Positions 23,006 through 27,964 of a DNA stretch of 27,964 nucleotides are shown in pieces. The stretch's first letter is position 1. Every line of letters begins with the position of its first letter. Both the position numbers and the translations under genes were made by a program. This stretch comes from a virus, in the IMG/VR virus record IMGVR_UViG_3300009183_004598, positions 1-27,964 of that record; one strand, 5' to 3'. Below the pieces are notes generated by a model, which saw only the letters and a program-made list of their open reading frames with translations, searched no databases and had not been told where the DNA came from.

Positions 23006-23719
23006 ATGTATAGTAAAGTTATATTAAAATATCCAGATACAAATAAAACCTATGTTGTAAGTTCAAAAGTGGATTTTTCTCAACCTCATATAATAAAAGG
23101 TAATATTGCGTTACTAAAATCTATTTATTTGCAGAACAAAACGGTTATAAATAAGTGGGGTACAATTTTCGATATTGACAACTCTATTATAGCAAGTTTT
23201 ATAATAACAGAAAGTGGAGGAGAAGATGAGCCACCAAGAGGTTCTGAACAAGTAACAGGTATAATGCAAATTACACCTGCAACTGTATGGGAAATTTTGG
23301 CTAAATGGAAAACTATGGTTGGTTCAAGTTTGCCGAGTGAAGCAAAAGCCTACTTTGATAAAGTTTTACCACAAAGTAAAAACTTCAATCCTAATGTTTT
23401 GCCAAGTGCTTCTTTGAAAAATAGTATTGCTAAATTGCTTTATGAGAACAGAGAGTTTTGTATTGCTTGTGGGGTAGCCAACATAAGATGGCTTTTAGAA
23501 GCATATTCAAATGGGGTTACATCCCCTATAAATAAAGTAATGGTGTCTTACAATACTGGATATTATGGAAGTAAAAATAAAATAAAAGGGAATCCTACAA
23601 CTTTGTCTATGCTCAATAATAGGTCTATCTCTTATGAAAGCAGAAGTTACTTGCTAAAAATGTTGGGTAGAAATGGATTTGTGCAGTTGTATTTTGAAAA
23701 TAAAATGAACGAATTGTAA
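23006..23719 (+). CDS. Lytic transglycosylase-like peptidoglycan hydrolase
   Basis: This 237-residue protein has an SLT-type core with catalytic Glu69 in IITESGGEDE, followed by a lysozyme-fold motif GIMQITPATVWE (about 85-96). A late VMVSYNTGYYGSKNK segment matches the conserved A/S-YN-x-G part. These enzymes cut the MurNAc-GlcNAc bond, leaving a 1,6-anhydro end. No signal peptide or membrane span is seen, unlike the next gene, which encodes a second such enzyme. In a phage it would open the cell wall during entry or exit. The N-terminal 55 residues are beta-rich and specific to this protein. Confidence 0.8.
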   Translation: MYSKVILKYPDTNKTYVVSSKVDFSQPHIIKGNIALLKSIYLQNKTVINKWGTIFDIDNSIIASFIITESGGEDEPPRGSEQVTGIMQITPATVWEILAKWKTMVGSSLPSEAKAYFDKVLPQSKNFNPNVLPSASLKNSIAKLLYENREFCIACGVANIRWLLEAYSNGVTSPINKVMVSYNTGYYGSKNKIKGNPTTLSMLNNRSISYESRSYLLKMLGRNGFVQLYFENKMNEL

Positions 23720-23720
23720 T

Positions 23721-24335
23721 ATGGCTTTAATATACGAAAATAAAGTACCAGCATCTTATAGAGTTGCATTTGTAGAAAAGGTAAAAAAAATATCCGCTAA
23801 TTTAGGCATTGACCCTAATTGGCTTATGGCTATTATGTATTTTGAAAGCGCAGGAACTTTTTCTCCAAGCATAACTAACAATATTGGAGCTACTGGATTG
23901 ATTCAGTTTATTCCGAGTACCGCTAAAGGATTAGGAACGAGTACAAGCGCATTAAAAGCAATGACCGCAGTACAACAATTAGATTATGTTGAGAAATACT
24001 TAAAAGTATATAAAGGAAAGTATAAATCTTATATTGATGTTTATTTTGCAGTTTTCTTTCCATTAGCAATTGGCAAACCAGATGATTGGGTTATTCAAGG
24101 AGCAGGGTTAAGTGCATCAAGCATATACAATGCGAATCCAGCCTTTAGAGTTGTCAAAGATGGCAAATTGCGTGTATGGGAAGTAAAGAAAGTTATGTTA
24201 GAAAAATTACCTTCTGAATGGATAAATAACGGTAGCTTTTCTTTGGCTTTGAAATCTTACAAAAATCAAATAATTATTGGTATGGTATCAATAATTTTAG
24301 GAATAACATTGTATTACAAATACGGAAGAAAATGA
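23721..24335 (+). CDS. Membrane-anchored lytic transglycosylase
   Basis: This 204-residue protein has an SLT-type catalytic core with Glu42 in MYFESAGTFSPSI, followed by GATGLIQFIPSTAKGLG (about 53-69) and QQLDYVEKYLKVY. The last about 25 residues form a membrane span (IIIGMVSIILGITLYY) with basic end KYGRK. Anchoring puts the enzyme in a membrane, as expected for a virion-membrane or inner-membrane muralytic protein. It starts 1 nt after the first transglycosylase gene ends and its stop overlaps the next ATG (ATGA). Similar enzymes occur in tailed and membrane-containing Flavobacterium phages. Confidence 0.88.
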   Translation: MALIYENKVPASYRVAFVEKVKKISANLGIDPNWLMAIMYFESAGTFSPSITNNIGATGLIQFIPSTAKGLGTSTSALKAMTAVQQLDYVEKYLKVYKGKYKSYIDVYFAVFFPLAIGKPDDWVIQGAGLSASSIYNANPAFRVVKDGKLRVWEVKKVMLEKLPSEWINNGSFSLALKSYKNQIIIGMVSIILGITLYYKYGRK

Positions 24336-24475
24336 TAGAAGAACCAATTTACGAAGAACACGGTACTGGTTTAGAGATACCAGACAATAGAACTTTTTTA
24401 GAAAAACACAAAAATCATTTACTTATTGCAGGCGCATTAGTATTGGCTTTTTTAGCATATAAAAAATTTAAGTAA
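24332..24475 (+). CDS. 47-residue tail-anchored membrane protein
   Basis: ATG at 24332 overlaps the preceding stop (ATGA) and TAA at 24473-24475 overlaps the next ATG. The product has an acidic start (MIEEPIYEEHG), then LLIAGALVLAFLAY (about 30-43) as the single span, and ends KKFK. The end FLAYKKFK is identical to the C-terminal part of the protein at 25393-26007, which suggests a shared anchor or gene duplication. Function unknown; it could be a small structural membrane protein. Confidence 0.7.
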   Translation: MIEEPIYEEHGTGLEIPDNRTFLEKHKNHLLIAGALVLAFLAYKKFK

Positions 24476-24642
24476 TGGAACAATTAAGTAACACAGAGCA
24501 AGAAGCAATAAAGAAGGATGTAAACTCACAAGTACATAAGCACCTATCAACAGTTTTTGTTGTTGTAGGCATTGTTTCTTTTACTTTAGGAGCTATCGTC
24601 AACTGGTACACTATTCAACGAATTAAAGGGGGTAAAGTATGA
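24475..24642 (+). CDS. 55-residue membrane protein
   Basis: The start overlaps the previous stop by TAATG and the stop overlaps the next start (ATGA at 24639-24642). The N-terminus is polar and helical (EQLSNTEQEAIKKDVNSQV). Residues about 25-45 are hydrophobic (STVFVVVGIVSFTLGAIV), followed by NWYTIQRIKGGKV. This gives the same N-soluble, C-anchored, basic-tail layout as the neighbours. Function unknown. Confidence 0.65.
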   Translation: MEQLSNTEQEAIKKDVNSQVHKHLSTVFVVVGIVSFTLGAIVNWYTIQRIKGGKV

Positions 24643-25055
24643 TAATTAGCGGAAAGGTTTTAGATAGTGCAAAAGAGCCATTACATTTGGCTAATATCAC
24701 TATCGTAACTGGTAGTCAAACTAACAAATTTGGAACTACCGCCAATGAAAATGGAGATTTTGAATTAGAGAGCGACATTATAGATGATAATTCTCAATTT
24801 AAAATCAGTTATTTAGGATTCAGACCGCAATACTACAAGGCAAGTGAATTGCAAGGTAGAGTAATAAAAATGGAAGAAGATGCAATACTGCTTGATTCAG
24901 TTGTAATTTCTCCAAAAAGCAAACCGACAAACATAAAATTGTCAAAACCAAGCAACATAAAACAATATTTACAAGAGCATAAAGAAGTTTATGCAGGATT
25001 AGGTGGTGTTATAGGAATAGCATTAATTTTAATATCAATAAAAAAACTAAAATAA
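24639..25055 (+). CDS. CarboxypepD_reg-like beta-sandwich with C-terminal membrane anchor
   Basis: In this 138-residue protein, residues 1-90 match the carboxypeptidase-regulatory/CNA-B-like domain found at the front of Bacteroidota SusC/TonB-dependent receptors: IISGKVLDSAKEPLHLANIT, then a turn TANENGDFELES, ISYLGFRPQYY, and a final LLDSVVI. A Lys/Pro/Ser linker follows, then a membrane span (YAGLGGVIGIALILISI, about 118-134) and KKLK. It lacks a signal peptide and barrel, so it is not a receptor itself. In this cassette it may be a spike- or strut-like domain. Borrowing from a host receptor is possible. Confidence 0.75.
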   Translation: MIISGKVLDSAKEPLHLANITIVTGSQTNKFGTTANENGDFELESDIIDDNSQFKISYLGFRPQYYKASELQGRVIKMEEDAILLDSVVISPKSKPTNIKLSKPSNIKQYLQEHKEVYAGLGGVIGIALILISIKKLK

Positions 25056-25382
25056 ATGGAAGCACCAGCACCAGTTACTCCAGAAGTAGCATCAGCACCA
25101 GCACCAGCACCAGTAGCAACTCCAGCACCAGCACCAGCTCCACAAATGGAATCTGGCGGAGCAACGGATAGCATTATGAAGCCAAAAATGAATGTAAAAG
25201 ATATGGTATTGAGCGGTATCTTAATCGTAATGGCTATTTACGGAATTGTGTATTACAGAAAAGCTATCAAAAGCCTTGACGAAACTCCAACTTTGGAAGA
25301 ATTTGACAATATGGCTGGAGATATTGAAGAAGTGAAACATAACGTTAAAAAAGCATTAGGTAAAAAGTATCAAACTATTTAA
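25056..25382 (+). CDS. Pro/Ala-rich membrane protein
   Basis: In this 108-residue protein, residues 1-30 are a Pro/Ala alternating stretch (APAPVTPEVASAPAPAPV and TPAPAPAPQ), likely extended and stiff. One span follows (MVLSGILIVMAIYGIVYY, about 50-67), with RKAIKS just after it. The C-terminal about 38 residues are an acidic/basic helix ending KKALGKKYQTI. It starts directly after the preceding stop (TAAATG). Pro/Ala spacers commonly carry a domain through a cell wall or periplasm. No homologue recognised. Confidence 0.65.
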   Translation: MEAPAPVTPEVASAPAPAPVATPAPAPAPQMESGGATDSIMKPKMNVKDMVLSGILIVMAIYGIVYYRKAIKSLDETPTLEEFDNMAGDIEEVKHNVKKALGKKYQTI

Positions 25383-25392
25383 TCTTTAGGAT

Positions 25393-26007
25393 ATGAGTCA
25401 ATTTGCAGGAGATATTGGCAGTCAAATTATGGGTGCGCAAAGCAATTGGGAAACAAATGCTAAAAGAAAAAATGTAATAATACCAAAAGGTACTGAATTT
25501 AAAAATGTTAAAATAAATAATTATTATGACAATGTTTTAGGTTCTCAATTTGATATTAGACCAAAAGATATAAAAAGAGGAGAATATGACAATCAACAAA
25601 GAAGAATTGTAGAATCCGATTTCGATGTTACAAATGTATTAGAAAGAGGAAAAAATTTTTTCAATAAAGTACATTATAGAATAATTAACAAAAATGGATT
25701 TGATGTAGATGAAGAAGCGATAATTGATGCAGTATTAAATAAAGATGTTCAAATTTCAATTTATGACGAAGCTCCGCTTAATATTTTTAATTTTTTAGAC
25801 AATAAAAATTCAACTAAACCAATATATAAAGTTCCTGCAAATTCAACAACAGAAATTAAAAAAGTTGACGAAGTTTTAAAAAGCGCAGAAGTTAGTCAAT
25901 CAGAACCAAATTCAATAAAAAACCTTTTATCAAAACCATTGAATTTATTAATTATTGGTGGAGCAGTAGTATTAGGATTTTTAGCTTATAAGAAATTTAA
26001 AAAATAA
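25393..26007 (+). CDS. Soluble protein with C-terminal FLAYKKFKK anchor
   Basis: In this 204-residue protein, residues 1-165 are soluble and mixed alpha/beta, with SQFAGDIGSQIMGAQSNWET at the start and an I-P-K-G-T-E-F segment. Residues about 183-199 are hydrophobic (LLIIGGAVVLGFLAY), with the basic end KKFKK. The anchor nearly matches the 47-residue protein at 24332-24475 (LI.GA.VL.FLAYKKFK). There is no signal peptide. The N-domain has no motif I recognise. It is the largest non-enzymatic member of the membrane cassette and a candidate major membrane or capsid-associated protein. Confidence 0.65.
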   Translation: MSQFAGDIGSQIMGAQSNWETNAKRKNVIIPKGTEFKNVKINNYYDNVLGSQFDIRPKDIKRGEYDNQQRRIVESDFDVTNVLERGKNFFNKVHYRIINKNGFDVDEEAIIDAVLNKDVQISIYDEAPLNIFNFLDNKNSTKPIYKVPANSTTEIKKVDEVLKSAEVSQSEPNSIKNLLSKPLNLLIIGGAVVLGFLAYKKFKK

Positions 26008-26012
26008 AAAAG

Positions 26013-26330
26013 ATGGAAATCAAGAATAAGAAAAGATTAGTATTGGAGATTGCATTAGTTGCGGTAATATTATATCTTTGGCAAAAGAGATGTAAAAAAA
26101 CTGCAATTGCAGAAGCAAAAGAAGGAGCAGATGTAACGCCTTCAAACACTACAAAAGCAGATGCTTCAACTTCAAGTCAAACTGGAGAATGTGGTAGTGT
26201 TTCAAGCGATTGTATGGGTACAGATACAAGTAATTTAAGTCAACTTGGTAAAACCGTTACAATAGATGAATCAACTGCTAATTTCAGCGGAGGAAAAGGT
26301 AGAAACATTAAAGCACAATATTTTAGATAA
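26013..26330 (+). CDS. Membrane protein with N-terminal anchor and Ser/Thr-rich tail
   Basis: In this 105-residue protein a basic start (MEIKNKKR) precedes one span (LVLEIALVAVILYLW, about 9-23). QKRCKK and a low-complexity Ser/Thr/Ala/Asp-rich region follow, with Cys in GECGSVSSDCMG, and the end is basic (GGKGRNIKAQYFR). The topology is the reverse of its neighbours, with the anchor at the N-terminus. Function unknown. It is the last gene of the dense membrane cluster; the gap to the next gene is 10 nt. Confidence 0.6.
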   Translation: MEIKNKKRLVLEIALVAVILYLWQKRCKKTAIAEAKEGADVTPSNTTKADASTSSQTGECGSVSSDCMGTDTSNLSQLGKTVTIDESTANFSGGKGRNIKAQYFR

Positions 26331-26340
26331 TATTTATCAA

Positions 26341-26985
26341 ATGAATATAAACCAAGCAAACTATGGAAACCCAACTCGTGAGCAAAAAGTATTTCTTGAC
26401 GAAATAGGTTTTGTTGACGACTTATTTCTGAAACTAAAAAACGAGCCTTTCCCATCCAACGATTCTGAACTAACAAAAGACGAATTGAATGAAATTGTAG
26501 ATTCTTTAAACTCAATTTCGGATGCGGAAAACAAGGCTTATTTGAACAGATATAAGGCTTATGATAGAAGCATAATTCAAGTCCTAACAACTACCTTTAA
26601 ACAAAGAGGTATTGACATTGAAACATTATGCGAAGAAGTTATAATTGATATTAGAAATTTGATATATAAAATCAAATACTTTTATCAAAGACCAAGACCA
26701 AACCAATTGGCGCAATACTATAAACTAAAACTATTCCCTTACAAAAGTTATAGTGCTGATACTCCATCTTATCCATCTGGACATACTATTGAAGCATACG
26801 TTATCTTAAACGTAGTTGCAGATAGGCATCCAGACCAATATCAATTTTGCAAAGAACTGATAGATGATATTATGTACAGTAGAGTTTATTTAGGATTGCA
26901 TTATCCAACCGATAACGACTTCGGTAAAGTCGTAGCCAAAGAAATTTTAAAACACCCCAAGTTTACTCAAAAATACGGGATATAA
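26341..26985 (+). CDS. PAP2-family phosphatase
   Basis: With the ATG at 26341 the product is 214 residues. The three phosphatase motifs are complete: K-x6-RP as K110...R117-P118 (KIKYFYQRPRP), PSGH at 145-148, and SR-x5-H-x3-D as S180-R181...H187...D191 (SRVYLGLHYPTD). The frame extends upstream to an ATG at 26266, but that lies inside the previous gene, so 26341 is preferred. PAP2 enzymes remove phosphate from lipid or soluble phosphates. The N-terminal half is helical and hydrophilic, and no clear multi-span core is visible, so this may be a soluble member. A lipid- or undecaprenyl-phosphate substrate would fit the membrane/wall genes beside it. Confidence 0.82.
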   Translation: MNINQANYGNPTREQKVFLDEIGFVDDLFLKLKNEPFPSNDSELTKDELNEIVDSLNSISDAENKAYLNRYKAYDRSIIQVLTTTFKQRGIDIETLCEEVIIDIRNLIYKIKYFYQRPRPNQLAQYYKLKLFPYKSYSADTPSYPSGHTIEAYVILNVVADRHPDQYQFCKELIDDIMYSRVYLGLHYPTDNDFGKVVAKEILKHPKFTQKYGI

Positions 26986-26996
26986 TATGAAAAAAA

Positions 26997-27506
26997 ATGA
27001 ATGATTTAGAAGAATGGAAAGATATAATTGGCTACGAGGGAATTTATGAAATATCAAATCAAGGCAGAATATTATCCAAAAAAAACAATCATAAAATACT
27101 GAAATGTACAGTTAGAAAAGGATACGTTTTTGTTATTTTACGGAAAGACAATACCAGTAAGCAATTTAGAGTTCATAGATTAGTAGCTGAAAATTTTATT
27201 GATAATCCAGAAAAAAAAGAACAAGTAAACCATATAAACGGAATAAAACACGATAATAGATTGTGTAATTTAGAATGGAATACTTCTTTTGAAAATATGC
27301 AACACGCATATAAAAATGGATTATTAAATATAAAAAAAGGTAAAGACCACTATTGTTACAAATTGACAGAACAAATAAAAAATCAGATAGGTAATTTACA
27401 CAAGAATCATACCCAGAAATCATTAGCGGAAATGTTTAATGTTTCTCAATCTTGTGTAAGTAAATTTTTAAAACAAAAAAATAATACTGATTTTATAAAT
27501 GTGTAA
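26997..27506 (+). CDS. NUMOD4-HNH homing endonuclease with C-terminal HTH
   Basis: This 169-residue protein is similar in plan to the one at 9947-10453. It has a NUMOD4-type start EEWKDIIGYEGIYEISNQGR (5-24), His60 in VHRLVAENF, NHINGIKHDNR (78-88) with the HNH His/Asn residues, and NLEWNTSFENMQHA. A C-terminal HTH follows (LAEMFNVSQSCVSKFLK, 143-159). It sits between the PAP2 and RuvC-like genes and overlaps the latter by 8 nt. Unlike the first copy it has no promoter or terminator of its own. It is probably a free-standing homing endonuclease that uses read-through transcription. Confidence 0.88.
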   Translation: MNDLEEWKDIIGYEGIYEISNQGRILSKKNNHKILKCTVRKGYVFVILRKDNTSKQFRVHRLVAENFIDNPEKKEQVNHINGIKHDNRLCNLEWNTSFENMQHAYKNGLLNIKKGKDHYCYKLTEQIKNQIGNLHKNHTQKSLAEMFNVSQSCVSKFLKQKNNTDFINV

Positions 27507-27927
27507 AGAAAAAATTTTAATAGGAATAGACCCAGATACAGAAAAATCTGGAGTTGCGGTAAAATCAAATGAATTGGAACTTTATAATATGAGTTTCTTT
27601 GAACTTTATGATTTTTTAAGTAATTTTAAAAACGAAACGGAAAATATAAAAGTTTATATTGAATGTGGTTTTTTAAATGGAGGTAATAGACATAAAGTAT
27701 TAGCAGGTTCACTTTCCTTAAATTCAAAAATAGGAGAAAGAATAGGAGCTAATCACGAAGTAGCTAAAAAAATATGTGAAATGTGTAGGCATTTAGAAAT
27801 AGAATTTATACAAGTAAGACCTACTAAAACAAAATCAAATTCAGATTACTTTAAAAAAATAACTGGATATACTAAAAGAACCAATCAGGAGCAAAGAGAT
27901 GCTTGTTTATTGATATGGGGATTGTAA
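27499..27927 (+). CDS. RuvC-like Holliday junction resolvase
   Basis: This 142-residue protein has an RNase H-fold resolvase pattern: first strand ILIGIDPDTEKSGVAV with Asp11, then VYIECGF with Glu55, then a helical segment and a C-terminal RTNQEQRDACLLIWG with Asp134. Motif spacing is shorter than in cellular RuvC but normal for phage enzymes. These nucleases use two metal ions to cut four-way DNA junctions and clear branched DNA before packaging. It overlaps the HNH gene by 8 nt, so they are co-transcribed. A fourth acidic residue near the C-terminus is not certain from sequence alone. Confidence 0.78.
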   Translation: MCKEKILIGIDPDTEKSGVAVKSNELELYNMSFFELYDFLSNFKNETENIKVYIECGFLNGGNRHKVLAGSLSLNSKIGERIGANHEVAKKICEMCRHLEIEFIQVRPTKTKSNSDYFKKITGYTKRTNQEQRDACLLIWGL

Positions 27928-27945
27928 AAACATAATATATAAGTT

Positions 27946-27964
27946 ATGAGCCAAGAAACTAACA
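27946..27964 (+). CDS. Start of another gene, truncated by window edge
   Basis: ATG at 27946 opens a frame reading MSQETN before the window ends, 18 nt after the RuvC-like stop. The position and spacing match the operon's style. Six residues do not allow any identification. Confidence 0.35.

Noticed and set aside
24989-25174. Minus-strand Gly/Ala-rich ORF
   Set aside because: It is the complement of the Pro/Ala repeat of the 25056-25382 gene; the + strand frame fits the operon.
26266-26985. PAP2 gene starting at 26266
   Set aside because: That start lies 65 nt inside the preceding gene. The ATG at 26341 just after that gene's stop keeps all motifs and fits the operon spacing.
1-27964. CRISPR array, tRNA or rRNA genes, insertion sequence, reverse transcriptase or diversity-generating element
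   Set aside because: I looked for spaced direct repeats, cloverleaf arms, terminal inverted repeats with transposase and RT motifs (xxDD) and saw none. The only regular repeat is the two-unit coding repeat at 19835-20014.

Overview
The window is AT-rich DNA, almost all coding and almost all on the + strand. It looks like part of a virus, or a virus-like mobile element, of a Bacteroidota host, most likely a Flavobacterium relative. Three things suggest this: A/T-rich codon use with mostly TAA stops and AGA arginines; starts mostly without Shine-Dalgarno sequences but with several TAnnTTTG-type promoters (Bacteroidota -33/-7 form); and genes typical of Bacteroidota phages (HTH-type small proteins, a phage replication protein C-terminal domain, HNH homing endonucleases with NUMOD4-type N-termini, lytic transglycosylases, large polyvalent proteins). 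No terminase, portal, capsid or tail gene is recognisable, so the virion type is open. The many single-span membrane proteins make a membrane-containing particle worth testing.

Layout. (1) 2-4420: early/replication region with a truncated coiled-coil protein, small HTH proteins, a secreted protein, a replication protein with a DnaD/Phg_2220-like C-terminus, its partner, an OB-fold (SSB-like) protein and a mini zinc-ribbon protein. (2) 4425-9815: surface-modification region with two GT-A glycosyltransferases, a class I methyltransferase, a GT-B glycosyltransferase, two tandem paralogous HTH/coiled-coil proteins and small unknowns. (3) 9816-10819: an HNH gene with its own promoter and a two-way terminator, a 39-residue single-span protein (the only minus-strand gene) and a divergent promoter region. 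(4) 10820-22045: one operon made of a 969-aa polyvalent protein ending in an ADP-ribosyltransferase-like domain, an acidic protein, a CobS/MoxR-like AAA+ ATPase, a CobT-like degenerate VWA protein, a protein ending in twin LSFLDDID motifs and a 1134-aa modular protein. Both giant proteins are punctuated by Gly-Gly motifs. (5) 22046-22147: terminator overlapping the next promoter. (6) 22148-26330: eleven tightly packed, often overlapping genes. Nine encode single-span membrane proteins (one is a lytic transglycosylase); the other two are a second lytic transglycosylase and a DUF5754-like small basic protein. (7) 26341-27964: PAP2 phosphatase, a second HNH endonuclease, a RuvC-like resolvase and the start of another gene.

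How the parts may work together (inference): region 4 looks like a cassette for making or remodelling large proteins delivered with the genome, with an AAA+/VWA machine between its two candidate clients. Region 6 looks like an envelope-entry or virion-membrane cassette. The strongest signal at the DNA level is the apparent complete absence of GATC and CATG in 28 kb. It is mirrored in codon choice: every His codon followed by G is CAC, and every Asp-Pro pair checked uses GAC. This points to long-term selection by host restriction. All domain names come from pattern recognition, not a database search.
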